Shown: positions 23,166 to 31,112 of the stretch, piece after piece
How the letters are laid out: every line of letters starts with the position of its first letter
How positions within the stretch are numbered: position 1 is the stretch's first letter
Position numbers and translations under genes: made by a program
Notes under the pieces: generated by a model
The model's input: the letters and a program-made list of their open reading frames with translations, nothing else
What the model was told of the DNA's origin: nothing
The model's database searches: none
Source of the DNA: an uncultured Collinsella sp.
GTDB lineage: Bacteria > Actinomycetota > Coriobacteriia > Coriobacteriales > Coriobacteriaceae
DNA: 35,543 nucleotides
Direction of reading: 5' to 3'
NCBI GenBank assembly: GCA_959605475.1
Contig: CAUHFS010000025.1
Coordinates: 1-35,543, forward strand

Positions 23166-23201
23166 CAGGGCGGCCACGGGGGAAGTCCCGTGACCGCCCT
23201 G
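23166..23201 (+). terminator. Strong hairpin after kdgT
   Basis: CAGGGCGG and CACGGG arms (23166-23180) pair with 23187-23201 over 14 bp with one C-A mismatch; the loop is GGAAGT. A short TTTCT follows after three bases. It separates the kdg genes from the pfl promoter region. Confidence 0.6.
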
Positions 23202-23299
23202 CAGTTTCTGTGGGGTCTCTGGGGCACTTTACCCTACTAAAACTGGCATAACAGCTAGAGTGAACGTCGTATAAAGGCAAGGAAAAATACCAAACAAAT

Positions 23300-23343
23300 C
23301 GGTGAACGGTAGTTGTTCGCGCTCGCATTTCCTGCGGGTTTGT
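23300..23343 (+). promoter_or_regulatory. Paired motifs in the pflB promoter region
   Basis: CGGTGAACGGTA at 23300-23311 is, on the minus strand, TACCGTTCACCG, related to the CCG-N4-CGG dyads at ptcA and the amidohydrolase. After 17 bases comes TTCCTGCGGGTTTGT (23329-23343), which matches 13 of 15 bases of the ptcA-region motif at 878-892. A -10-like TATGAT follows at 23356-23361. Confidence 0.4.
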
Positions 23344-23372
23344 AAAAAACGCCCTTATGATATAAAAAAAGA

Positions 23373-23409
23373 AACATATAACAGCCCTGATGAAGGGGCT
23401 GGCTATGTT
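23373..23409 (+). promoter_or_regulatory. Hairpin in the pflB leader
   Basis: AACATA (23373-23378) pairs with TATGTT (23404-23409), and CAGCCC (23382-23387) with GGGCTG (23396-23401). The rest of the roughly 390-bp gap before pflB shows no convincing gene. The structure probably lies in the pflB 5' leader and may stabilise this abundant mRNA; that is inference. Confidence 0.4.
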
Positions 23410-23596
23410 ATCCTTCTCAAACGGATGAAATCTTGGGTTTTGGGTTGCAGTTCCAAGGTGGACAAACGTTTTTCCCTGTACCAACGTGTGGTGAAGAACG
23501 GAAGAAGCCGGTAGTGCAAGCCGATAATTCAAGAATTCAATAAGCAGCGGTGTGAGAGAGCGCCGCATTACACGTAACTAGGAGCGTGGTTACACA

Positions 23597-25648
23597 ATGC
23601 AGGAGGCATGGGAAGGCTTCAAGGAAGGCATCTGGACGGGAGAGGTTGACGTCCGAGACTTCATCCAGAAGAACTACACCCCCTACGAGGGCGACGAGTC
23701 GTTCCTCGCCGGCCCGACCGAGCGTACCAAGGAGCTGTGGGGCGAGGTTCTCGACCTGCTGCTCAAGGAGCGCGAGCAGGGCGGCGTCCTCGATATGGAC
23801 ACCAAGACCGTCACGGGTATCGTGAGCCACCCCGCTGGCTACATCGATAACGCCCATCGCGACAAGGAGACCATCGTCGGCCTCCAGACCGACAAGCCGC
23901 TCAAGCGCGCACTGCACGTCAACGGCGGTATCCGCATCGCTTGCCAGGCTGCCAGCCAGCACGGCTACAAGATCGACGAGAACGTTGTCGAGCGCTACAC
24001 CTTCGAGCGCAAGACTCACAACGCCGGCGTCTTCGATGTCTACACCCCCGAGATGCGCGCCTGCCGCTCGGCCCACATCATCACCGGTCTGCCCGATGGC
24101 TATGGCCGCGGCCGCATCATCGGCGACTACCGTCGTGTCGCCCTGTACGGTGTCGACTACCTGATCAAGGACAAGGAGGCCCAGAAGGCTTCCACCCCGA
24201 CGGTCATGACCGCCGACAACATCCGCGATCGTGAGGAGCTGCAGGAGCAGATCCGCGCCCTCGGCGAGCTCAAGATGATGGCCGAGACCTATGGTTTCGA
24301 CATTTCCAACCCTGCTACCAACACGCAGGAGGCCATCCAGTGGATGTACTTCGCCTACCTCGCTTCCGTCAAGGAGCAGAACGGCGCCGCTATGTCCATC
24401 GGCCGTACCTCCACGTTCATCGACATCTACGCTGAGCGCGACCTTGCCAACGGTACCTTCACCGAGGAGCAGATCCAGGAGTTCGTGGATCACTTCATCA
24501 TGAAGCTCCGCATGGTCAAGTTTGCCCGTACCCCCGAGTACCAGGCCCTGTTTACCGGCGATCCGCAGTGGGTCACCGAGTCCATCGGCGGCATGGGTGT
24601 TGACGGCCGTACGCTCGTTACCAAGATGAGCTACCGCTACCTGCACACGCTCGAGAACATGGGCACCAGCCCCGAGCCCAACATGACCGTTCTGTGGTCG
24701 ACCCGTCTGCCTGAGAACTTCAAGAAGTTCTGCGCCAAGACTTCTGTTGCCAGCTCCTCGATCCAGTACGAGAACGACGACCTCATGCGCGTCTACCACG
24801 GCGACGACTACGGCATTGCCTGCTGTGTGTCCTCCATGCGCATCGGCAAGGAGATGCAGTTCTTCGGCGCCCGTGCCAACCTGGCCAAGTGCCTGCTGTA
24901 CGCACTCAACGGCGGTGTTGACGAGGTCTCCAAGAAGCAGGTCGGCCCCAAGTATCGCGCCGTCGAGGGCGATACGCTCGATTACGACGACGTTGTGGCC
25001 AAGTACAACGACATGATGAAGTGGCTCGCTGGCGTGTACGTCAACTCGCTGAACATCATCCACTACATGCACGACAAGTATTGCTACGAGCGCATCCAGA
25101 TGGCTCTGCACGACAAGCACGTGCACCGCTGGTTCGCTACGGGCATTGCTGGCCTTTCCGTCGTGGCTGACTCCCTGTCCGCCATCAAGTACGCCAAGGT
25201 CCACCCCGTCCGCGACGAGAACGGCATCATTGTCGACTTCGAGACCGAGGGCGAGTTCCCCAAGTACGGTAACGACGACGACCGCGTCGACCAGATCGCT
25301 CACGACGTTGTGCACCAGTTCATGGAGTACATCCGCATGAACGACACCTACCGCAACTCCGTGCCCACGACCTCGGTTCTGACCATCACCTCCAACGTCG
25401 TGTACGGCAAGAAGACCGGTTCTACGCCTGATGGCCGCAAGGCTGGCCAGCCCTTCGCCCCGGGTGCTAACCCCATGCACAAGCGCGATAGCCACGGCGC
25501 CATCGCTTCGCTGTCTTCGGTTTCCAAGCTCCCGTTCCGCGATGCTCAGGACGGCATCTCCAACACCTTCTCCATCATCCCGGGTGCGCTCGGCAAGGAG
25601 GACCAGGTGTTCTTTGGCGATATCGACCTTGATCAGCTGGGCGAGTAA
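23597..25648 (+). CDS. pflB: Pyruvate formate-lyase, catalytic part lacking the glycyl-radical domain
   Basis: The enzyme converts pyruvate and CoA to acetyl-CoA and formate during anaerobic growth. The 683-aa protein follows PFL from its N-terminus (MQEAWEGFKEGIW) through the active-site pair Cys409-Cys410 in GIACCVSS and on to DAQDGISNTFSIIPGALGKED. It then stops, at about the point where E. coli PFL continues into its last 65-70 residues. RVSGYAV, the site of the glycyl radical, is missing here and is encoded by the next gene (25734-25985). The missing part is not a frameshift: 85 bp with two hairpins and a ribosome site separate the genes. Codon bias is very strong, as for a major fermentation enzyme. 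Its AGGAG is 12 bases before ATG, slightly far. The activating enzyme is at 27472. Confidence 0.93.
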   Translation: MQEAWEGFKEGIWTGEVDVRDFIQKNYTPYEGDESFLAGPTERTKELWGEVLDLLLKEREQGGVLDMDTKTVTGIVSHPAGYIDNAHRDKETIVGLQTDKPLKRALHVNGGIRIACQAASQHGYKIDENVVERYTFERKTHNAGVFDVYTPEMRACRSAHIITGLPDGYGRGRIIGDYRRVALYGVDYLIKDKEAQKASTPTVMTADNIRDREELQEQIRALGELKMMAETYGFDISNPATNTQEAIQWMYFAYLASVKEQNGAAMSIGRTSTFIDIYAERDLANGTFTEEQIQEFVDHFIMKLRMVKFARTPEYQALFTGDPQWVTESIGGMGVDGRTLVTKMSYRYLHTLENMGTSPEPNMTVLWSTRLPENFKKFCAKTSVASSSIQYENDDLMRVYHGDDYGIACCVSSMRIGKEMQFFGARANLAKCLLYALNGGVDEVSKKQVGPKYRAVEGDTLDYDDVVAKYNDMMKWLAGVYVNSLNIIHYMHDKYCYERIQMALHDKHVHRWFATGIAGLSVVADSLSAIKYAKVHPVRDENGIIVDFETEGEFPKYGNDDDRVDQIAHDVVHQFMEYIRMNDTYRNSVPTTSVLTITSNVVYGKKTGSTPDGRKAGQPFAPGANPMHKRDSHGAIASLSSVSKLPFRDAQDGISNTFSIIPGALGKEDQVFFGDIDLDQLGE

Positions 25649-25649
25649 C

Positions 25650-25710
25650 TATTGTTAGTGCTATACTAACAATAACGATTACTGATTAGTGCGCCGGTTT
25701 CGGCCGGCGC
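25650..25710 (+). promoter_or_regulatory. Two hairpins between the split PFL genes
   Basis: TATTGTTAGT (25650-25659) and ACTAACAATA (25665-25674) form a perfect AU-rich dyad that contains a -10-like TATACT (25662-25667). GCGCCGG (25691-25697) pairs with CCGGCGC (25704-25710). They may set the ratio of the two subunits by processing or partial termination, or mark an internal controlled promoter for the small gene. Confidence 0.5.
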
Positions 25711-25733
25711 CTATCGATCGAAGGAGACACATT

Positions 25734-25985
25734 ATGAAGGTTTCTGAAGTTTCCGAGACTCAGGCCGATAACCTGGTCCACATGCTCGACGCTTACGCCG
25801 AGAAGGGTGGCCACCACCTGAACATCAACGTCTTCAACCGTGAGACGCTGCTCGACGCTCAGGCTCACCCCGAGAAGTACCCGCAGCTGACCATTCGCGT
25901 TTCCGGCTACGCCGTGAACTTCCACACGCTCACCAAGGAGCAGCAGGACGAGGTCATTTCGCGTACCTTCCACAACAAGTTCTAA
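25734..25985 (+). CDS. grcA: Separate glycyl-radical domain of pyruvate formate-lyase (GrcA-like)
   Basis: This 83-aa protein is the C-terminal domain missing from the upstream PFL: NLVHMLDAYAEKGGHHLN, then LLDAQAHPEKYPQLTIRVSGYAVNF, with the radical-bearing Gly58 in RVSGYAV (55-61), ending ISRTFHNKF. Together with the 683-aa upstream protein it makes 766 residues, about the size of a normal single-chain PFL. In E. coli the free GrcA/YfiD protein repairs a full-length PFL that has lost its radical site. Here no intact copy is present in the window, so this protein is probably an obligate subunit, made radical-active by PflA. ATG 25734 has AAGGAG at 25721-25726. Codon bias is as strong as in pflB. 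A stand-alone repair role is the alternative if another full-length PFL exists elsewhere. Confidence 0.92.
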   Translation: MKVSEVSETQADNLVHMLDAYAEKGGHHLNINVFNRETLLDAQAHPEKYPQLTIRVSGYAVNFHTLTKEQQDEVISRTFHNKF

Positions 25986-26007
25986 AGGGGTTTAACTCCC
26001 GCAGGAT

Positions 26008-26138
26008 CGCCGGGGCTGTTTGGGCTACCTCCCAAAACGTCCTCGGACATGCAAGAAGCCCTCGCTGCGCACTTCGTGCGGCGAGGGCTTCTTGCGTCCT
26101 GCGGAATATTTTGGGAGGTAGCCCAAACAGCCCCGGCG
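26008..26138. repeat. 131-bp nested palindrome
   Basis: Perfect 30-base arms 26008-26037 and 26109-26138 (core GGGGCTGTTTGGGCTACC) enclose a second stem, 26051-26065 with 26081-26095 (GCAAGAAGCCCTCGC), plus GGAC/GTCC and CGCAC/GTGCG pairs. Nearly all bases can pair into one rod. It follows the PFL genes and probably ends their transcription. Confidence 0.75.
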
Positions 26139-26210
26139 GGGTCCTGTGTAGTCACCCTTTAGGCGGAACTCTCCTAATAGATTGATCGTTGGGGATACTT
26201 TCTTAGTTGC

Positions 26211-26244
26211 GCTACCGTTTATCGCGTATAGCTACCGTTTGCGG
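26211..26244 (+). promoter_or_regulatory. 20-bp direct repeat with CCG-N4-CGG motif before degV
   Basis: GCTACCGTTT occurs at 26211-26220 and again at 26231-26240, exactly 20 bases apart. The second copy continues into TACCGTTTGCGG (26233-26244), the dyad also seen near ptcA and the amidohydrolase. A TAGAAT -10 candidate follows at 26273-26278. Confidence 0.4.
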
Positions 26245-26304
26245 AGTAAGTAACACTTAGCAATAAACCGTGTAGAATCTCAGTTAAGCACGGAGTTTTC
26301 CAGG

Positions 26305-26343
26305 GAGACGCTGTCCTTTGTTATGTGCAAAGGGCGGCGTCTC
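26305..26343 (+). other. Hairpin in the degV leader
   Basis: GAGACGC (26305-26311) pairs with GCGTCTC (26337-26343), and CCTTTG (26315-26320) with CAAAGG (26328-26333), with three unpaired bases on each side between them. It lies about 80 bp before degV. There is only a short T-run, so a leader structure is as likely as a terminator. Confidence 0.4.
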
Positions 26344-26423
26344 TTTGGCGCTTGGACGCCGTTGTGCAACAGTGCGCCGGGCGTGTGTCATGTAGTGAAA
26401 AGCCAACGTCGAGATGGGTCGTG

Positions 26424-27284
26424 ATGATAATGGGCAAGTACGTGATCGTGGTTGAGTCTGGGTCGGATGTGACACCGGAGCTCTGCGAGCGCTATGGCAT
26501 CGTGCGCGTGCCCATGCATGTCACGATTGGTGACGAGACCGTCGAGGACGGTTCGATCGATCCGCTTGAGATTTACTCGCGCTGCAACGAGTTTGGCGTA
26601 ATGCCCAAGACTAGTGGCTGTTCGCCAGCGGATTTTGCGCATGTGTACGACCGCATTCATGCCGAGCAGCCCGACGCGACCATTTTGCACCTTGCGTATT
26701 CCGAGGTAACGACCTGCTCACATCAGTCCTCGAAGATTGCGGCCGAGGGGCGCGACTACGTGTTCTCCATGGACACGCGCTTTGTCTCGGTGGGCCAGTC
26801 GCTCGTTGTCGTTGAGACTGCCAAATACATCGAGGCTCACCCCGATGCCACCGTCGACGAAATTTTCGCCTTCACCAATTCGGTGATGGGCCGCGTACTG
26901 CTGGGCTTTGTTCCTACCGACCTTGCCTTCCTTAAGGCGGGCGGTCGCTTGTCCAACATCGCGTTCCTAGGCGCCCATCTGCTCAAGATTAAGCCCTGCA
27001 TTGAGGTGACGGGTGGCAAGTTCGTGGCCACCAAGAAGTTCCGCGGCTCTATGCTCAAGTGCGCCCGCGCCTTTATCGATCACATGGTTGAGAAGGGCGA
27101 GATCGACTATTCGCACATTGGCTTGGCGTATTCGGTGGGCCTTTCCGAGGAGCTGCGCGACGATATGGAAGTCTATGCGCACGACCTGGGCTTTAAGGAC
27201 GTTACCTGGACTCAGGTCGGCGGCGTCATCTCGAGCCACTGCGGCCCGACCGCCTTTGGCGCGGTGCTTACGCTTAAGGCGTAG
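26424..27284 (+). CDS. DegV-family fatty-acid-binding protein
   Basis: A 286-aa cytoplasmic protein of the DegV family (FakB type), which binds a fatty acid and in many Gram-positive bacteria presents it to fatty acid kinase FakA. The N-terminal VVESGSDVTPELCERYGIVRVPM, the TSGCSPADF motif, LGFVPTDLAFLKAGGRLSN in the middle and the late GGVISSHCGPTAFG block are typical. ATG 26424 (MIMGKYV) has GAGATGGG upstream; ATG 26430 is an alternative. No fatty acid kinase gene is visible here. It sits between the PFL genes and the PFL-activating enzyme, but has its own leader and is separated from the former by a large palindrome, so functional linkage to PFL is uncertain. Confidence 0.87.
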   Translation: MIMGKYVIVVESGSDVTPELCERYGIVRVPMHVTIGDETVEDGSIDPLEIYSRCNEFGVMPKTSGCSPADFAHVYDRIHAEQPDATILHLAYSEVTTCSHQSSKIAAEGRDYVFSMDTRFVSVGQSLVVVETAKYIEAHPDATVDEIFAFTNSVMGRVLLGFVPTDLAFLKAGGRLSNIAFLGAHLLKIKPCIEVTGGKFVATKKFRGSMLKCARAFIDHMVEKGEIDYSHIGLAYSVGLSEELRDDMEVYAHDLGFKDVTWTQVGGVISSHCGPTAFGAVLTLKA

Positions 27285-27471
27285 GGCCTGGCGTCTATCG
27301 ATTTCTATTGCTTCGGCGGCGAACGGGTTGTGACAACCTTCCCGCTGCTTTTGCGTGGAGTCAAATAGGACGATCAAATTGACCGCTAAACCGTTTCGCC
27401 ATCAGGCGTATGGGCTAGAATGGCTCTGGCATTTTAATTGACAAAAACCAAAGAGAGGCAAGGTTGCGGGA

Positions 27472-28290
27472 ATGGCTGAGATGACGCTTGAGGGTGTGGA
27501 TGCTCATCCCGAGGACTCTGCGTATGCCCTGGGTCGCGTGCATTCGATCGAGACGATGGGAACGGTCGACGGACCCGGCATCCGCTTTGTGGTGTTTGTT
27601 CAGGGCTGTCCCATGCGCTGCGCGTATTGCCACAATCCCGATACCTGGTCTGTTAACGGCGGCACGATGGTGACCGTCGAGCATCTCATGGACGAGTTCC
27701 AGAGCAACCATGAGTTCTACCGTAGCGGCGGCATTACCGTTTCGGGCGGCGAACCGCTCCTGCAGCCCGAGTTTTTGGCCGACCTGTTCCGCGTGATGCA
27801 CAACAACCCCGATGGCCGCGTACACACCTGCCTAGACAGCTGTGGCTATGCATTTGATCCCAAGCATCCGGAGAAGTTCGATGCTGTTCTCAACGAGACC
27901 GATATGGTGCTGCTCGACATCAAGCATGCCGATCCGGTTGAGCATAAAAAGCTGACCGGTTGCGATCCTGCGCGCATCCTGGCGTTTGGCGATGAGCTTG
28001 CCCGTCGCAAGATTAAGGTTGTTATTCGCCACGTGGTGGTGCCGGGTATCACCGATACGGCGGAGGAATGCGAGAAGCTCGGTCGCCTGATCGCTCCATG
28101 GCACAACGTGGTGGGCCTGGAAATGCTGCCGTATCACACGATGGGTGTCGTCAAGTACGAGCAGCTGGGTATTCCCTATAAGCTCGAGGGCGTGCCCCAG
28201 ATGGATACCGCGCGCATGCCCGAGCTGCGCAACGCCGTCATGGCCGGCATGAAAAAGCGCCGTGCGGAGCTCAGGTCGGCCATTGGCTAA
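27472..28290 (+). CDS. pflA: Pyruvate formate-lyase activating enzyme (radical SAM)
   Basis: This 272-aa radical SAM enzyme uses S-adenosylmethionine and a 4Fe-4S cluster to abstract hydrogen from the target glycine of PFL. The cluster motif is Cys46-x3-Cys50-x2-Cys53 (GCPMRCAYCHNPDTW). SGGEP at 91-95 is the SAM-binding motif, and VDGPGIRFVVF precedes the cluster as in other PflA proteins. The C-terminus has the usual MLPYHTMGVVKYEQLG. Its substrate here is presumably the small protein at 25734-25985 when docked on the catalytic chain. ATG 27472 has AAGG and GCGGGA upstream. A -10-like TAGAAT lies at 27416-27421, so it may be transcribed separately from pflB. Confidence 0.93.
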   Translation: MAEMTLEGVDAHPEDSAYALGRVHSIETMGTVDGPGIRFVVFVQGCPMRCAYCHNPDTWSVNGGTMVTVEHLMDEFQSNHEFYRSGGITVSGGEPLLQPEFLADLFRVMHNNPDGRVHTCLDSCGYAFDPKHPEKFDAVLNETDMVLLDIKHADPVEHKKLTGCDPARILAFGDELARRKIKVVIRHVVVPGITDTAEECEKLGRLIAPWHNVVGLEMLPYHTMGVVKYEQLGIPYKLEGVPQMDTARMPELRNAVMAGMKKRRAELRSAIG

Positions 28291-28309
28291 CAAGCCCGTC
28301 CCAAATTGA

Positions 28310-28510
28310 CTACCCTTTAAGATGTGCAACAAGGTGGATTGGGTCAGCGAGGATGGTTACTATTCGACATGCGATGCGGGCCTTATCGACATCGATGGCC
28401 GTACCTATGTCATGAGCGTCATGACATCGATGCCGTGGAGCGACCGCTCGAGCGAGGTTACGGCCGCGATTGCAAAGGCTCTGTTTGATACGCGAGCTGC
28501 ACTGGCTTAG
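28310..28510 (+). pseudogene. 3' remnant of a serine hydrolase (beta-lactamase-like)
   Basis: The frame reads LPFKMCNKVDWVSEDGYYSTCD, then AGLIDIDGRTYVMSVMTSMPW, and ends in a helix and a stop. This resembles the C-terminal end of serine hydrolases related to class A beta-lactamases, where a strand of the form DAG-x-VYVMxVMT is followed by the last helix. Nothing upstream encodes the catalytic SxxK part: a stop at 28307-28309 precedes the fragment, and pflA ends at 28290. No clear ribosome site precedes the ATG at 28322. I read it as a truncated remnant; a 62-aa expressed protein is less likely. Confidence 0.55.
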
Positions 28511-28588
28511 CGTGTTCGTTTGGCGAGGTCAAACAAAATGCTGGTACCATACCGTGGTTGAGAATTTCGTATAGGTTTGGGGAATGGT

Positions 28589-29329
28589 ATGGCTACCATC
28601 GCGATTATCGGTGCGCTCGAAAAAGAGATCATGCAGATTAAGGAAGAGCTGAGCGACGTTTGCGAGGCGCGGGAGGCAGGCTTGACCGTTGTGAGCGGTG
28701 AGCTCGACGGTCTGACAGTTGTCGCCACAACGGCGGGCATGGGCACGGTGAACGCCGCCGCTGCAACACAGCACCTCATTAGCAAGTATGCTCCGCAGGC
28801 TGTTGTGTTTTCGGGCATTGCGGGCGGTTTGAACCCCAAGCTCCATATCGATGACGTGGTCATTGGCAAACGCCTGCGCTATCTGGATACCGATACCGCG
28901 CTTATCGCCGAGTCCGCACCGGGGCTTGAGGAGTTTGGCTCGACGCCCGCGCTGGTCGATATTGCCGTCGACGTGCTTGCTGAGCGTGGGTTTGTTGACG
29001 CTTCGACAAATGCAGTCGCTTCGAACGAGGGCACCAAACAGTTCCTGATCGGCACGATTGCCACGGGTAACCGCTTTGTGACGGGCGCCGCCATGCGTAA
29101 CGACGCTATCGAAGCGACGCATGCCGATTGTGTCGGCATGGAGGGCGCGGCGATTGCTCATGTCGCAACCAAAAATGGTGTCGATTGCCTGGTGTTGCGC
29201 GCTATCAGCGATAATTGTGACGAGGCGTACGATGCAATTTGCGACCGAGAGTTCGATCTGTTCGAGTACGCGCGTGTCGCAAGTAACATCACGCTCGATA
29301 TCGTCCGCCGCATTGCCGCTGCGCAATAG
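28589..29329 (+). CDS. mtnN: 5'-methylthioadenosine/S-adenosylhomocysteine nucleosidase
   Basis: A 246-aa cytoplasmic hydrolase that cleaves adenine from methylthioadenosine, S-adenosylhomocysteine and 5'-deoxyadenosine. The last is the by-product of radical SAM enzymes such as PflA two genes upstream. Features are IIGALEKEI with the catalytic Glu near 11, VVFSGIAGGLN, VGMEGAAIAHV with the nucleoside-binding Met-Glu, and RAISDNCD with the catalytic Asp. ATG 28589 is the first codon that gives the standard MATIAIIGA start; upstream is a weak GGGGAA. It is followed 38 bp later by engB, likely in one transcript. Confidence 0.92.
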   Translation: MATIAIIGALEKEIMQIKEELSDVCEAREAGLTVVSGELDGLTVVATTAGMGTVNAAAATQHLISKYAPQAVVFSGIAGGLNPKLHIDDVVIGKRLRYLDTDTALIAESAPGLEEFGSTPALVDIAVDVLAERGFVDASTNAVASNEGTKQFLIGTIATGNRFVTGAAMRNDAIEATHADCVGMEGAAIAHVATKNGVDCLVLRAISDNCDEAYDAICDREFDLFEYARVASNITLDIVRRIAAAQ

Positions 29330-29367
29330 CGCGCTCTTTTGTAAGAACCTACGACCAAGGAGTGTCC

Positions 29368-29958
29368 ATGGCCGATTCCATTAACTACCAGCTTGCCAAG
29401 TTCGTCGCCAGCTACGGCAAGGTTTCGCAGATTCCCGAGTCCACCTGCCCCGAAGTGAGCTTTGTCGGCCGCTCCAATGTGGGCAAGTCGTCGATTATGA
29501 ACAAGCTCTTTGGCCGCAAGAACCTGGTCAAGGTTTCCAGTACGCCGGGCAAGACGAGCAACATCAACTTCTTTGAGGCCGACGACGTGCATTTCGTGGA
29601 CCTGCCGGGTTACGGTTTCGCCCGTCGCTCCAAGGCCGAGCGCGACCGCTGGGCCGAGCTTATTGGCGACTTCTTTGACTCCGAGCGCAGCTTTAACTTG
29701 GTCGTCTCGCTGGTGGACATTCGTCACGACCCCAGCAAGCTCGATCATGACATGATCGACTACCTGCAGGGCAACGAGTTCAACTTTATCGTCTGCCTCA
29801 CCAAAGCCGACAAGCTCAGCCGCACCCAGCAGGCCCGTCAGGCAGCAGCCATCAAAAAGCAGCTCAACGTCCCGGCCGAAAACGTAATCATCACAAGCTC
29901 CCAAACCGGTGTGGGCATCGACGAGCTCAAGCGCCGCATTGCCGAGGCGTGCCTCTAA
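29368..29958 (+). CDS. engB: Ribosome biogenesis GTPase EngB/YsxC
   Basis: A 196-aa GTPase needed for assembly of the large ribosomal subunit. G1 is GRSNVGKSS (34-42), G2 has the STPGKTSNINFF block, G3 is DLPGYGFA (about 78-85), G4 is TKADK and G5 is ITSSQTG. The length is normal for the family. ATG 29368 has AAGGAG seven bases upstream; an in-frame GTG two codons earlier is too close. It follows mtnN by 38 bp and is convergent with thrB across the palindrome at 30037-30223. Confidence 0.94.
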   Translation: MADSINYQLAKFVASYGKVSQIPESTCPEVSFVGRSNVGKSSIMNKLFGRKNLVKVSSTPGKTSNINFFEADDVHFVDLPGYGFARRSKAERDRWAELIGDFFDSERSFNLVVSLVDIRHDPSKLDHDMIDYLQGNEFNFIVCLTKADKLSRTQQARQAAAIKKQLNVPAENVIITSSQTGVGIDELKRRIAEACL

Positions 29959-30036
29959 TAAGTGCTTCAGTCTAGCAAGAGCCCCTATCAATAAAAGGCA
30001 ATAATTTCAGCCCGGCGCCCCTTCAAAGCGTGGGTC

Positions 30037-30223
30037 CCTGTAGACATCTTCAGCAAGGTAAGCGCAGGGACGGTCGGGATGTTCCCTCAAAATCATTCCG
30101 CAGCGCGAAGGCCCCTTGTCCGTCGCTCCGTAGGAGCAGGACAAGGGGCCTTCATGCGCGAGGACGATTTTGAGGGAACATCCCGACCGTCCCGGATAGG
30201 TATATGGGGAGGATGTCTACAGG
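30037..30223. repeat. 187-bp triple-nested palindrome between convergent genes
   Basis: Three levels of pairing are visible. CCTGTAGACATC (30037-30048) pairs with 30212-30223 and overlaps the thrB stop. Perfect 28-base arms are 30067-30094 and 30166-30193 (core GGGACGGTCGGGATGTTCCC). GAAGGCCCCTTGTCC (30107-30121) pairs with 30139-30153, and the loop has GCTCC/GGAGC. It separates engB and thrB ends and probably acts as a bidirectional terminator. Confidence 0.78.
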
Positions 30224-31098
30224 TACTCGATTTGAGCGCCCTCCGTGTCGCACGTCAGAATATGCGTATCGCACTTGGGGAACTGCTCGCGCAGCTTGAC
30301 CTGCAGGAACTTCGCCACGATGGTATCGTCGGTTACGGCCATGAGGGTCGAGCCGGAGCCACTGATCCAGATGGTCTTGGCGCCGCCGTTAAGGCAGGTG
30401 TCGCGCACAGCGTTGTAGTCGGGAATCAGACGGCGACGATAGGGTTCCTGGATACGGTCGTCATTGGCGGCGGCAATCAGGTCCAGATCGCCGGTCTCGA
30501 GACCGCGCGTCATGCCGGCGATGCGGCCCATCTGCCATACGGCGGTGGAGAGTGGAATCTCCTGCGGCACGACCTTGCGCGCCTCACTCGTGTGTACCTC
30601 GTAGGGTGGAATGACGGTAATAAAACGCAGGCGACCGCTCACCTCGTAGCGCAGGCACTGGGGGAGCGAATCGGTCGGCGTAAAGGAGCAGACGGCGCCG
30701 CCCAGGATAGCGGGGGCGACGTTATCGGGATGGCCCTCGACCTCGGTGGCAATGCGGACGAGCTCGGCGCGGTCGACGGTGTGGCCCGTCAGCGCGGCGG
30801 CGGCCATAATGCCGGCGACAACGCAGGTGGAGCTGGAACCCAGGCCACGAGCGACGGGAACGTCAGTCTGAATGTCGATGGCAACGGGAAAAGCCGGCTC
30901 GCCCCATGCGGCAAGCGCATCGACAAAGCTCACGTAGACCAGGTTGTTCTCGTTTTGGAATTCCTCGGGGCAGCCCGTGATGGTGAGCTTGTCGGCGCGC
31001 TCGAAGGTGAAGTGCGAGTAGAGGCTGACGGCCATGCCGAGGGTGTCGTAGCCGATGCCTAGGTTGGCGCTGGTTGCTGGGACGGTGATTTTGATCAT
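30217..31098 (-). CDS. thrB: Homoserine kinase
   Basis: This 293-aa GHMP-family kinase phosphorylates homoserine, the penultimate step to threonine. The N-terminal MIKITVPATSANLGIGYDTLG and the ATP-binding loop VPVARGLGSSST (about 80-91) are diagnostic, with the third GHMP motif near ISGSGSTLMAV. ATG 31098 is supported by AGGAGG seven bases upstream; the frame opens to 31170 but that part lies in a palindrome. It follows thrC on the same strand, separated by a terminator and the 112-bp palindrome at 31113-31224, so expression may be partly independent of thrC. Its stop overlaps the outer arm of the palindrome shared with engB. Confidence 0.94.
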   Translation of the reverse strand: MIKITVPATSANLGIGYDTLGMAVSLYSHFTFERADKLTITGCPEEFQNENNLVYVSFVDALAAWGEPAFPVAIDIQTDVPVARGLGSSSTCVVAGIMAAAALTGHTVDRAELVRIATEVEGHPDNVAPAILGGAVCSFTPTDSLPQCLRYEVSGRLRFITVIPPYEVHTSEARKVVPQEIPLSTAVWQMGRIAGMTRGLETGDLDLIAAANDDRIQEPYRRRLIPDYNAVRDTCLNGGAKTIWISGSGSTLMAVTDDTIVAKFLQVKLREQFPKCDTHILTCDTEGAQIEYL

Positions 31099-31112
31099 GT
31101 GGGTCCTCCTGG

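Noticed and set aside
25650..25674. Rex-type redox operator between the PFL genes
   Set aside because: TTGTTA and TAACAA half-sites are present, but their spacing is nine bases rather than the six expected for clostridial-type Rex sites as I know them.
25646..25736. Frameshift or sequencing error breaking a normal pflB
   Set aside because: The gap is 85 bp with its own ribosome site, ATG and two hairpins, and neither frame continues coding across it. A simple indel would not create this.
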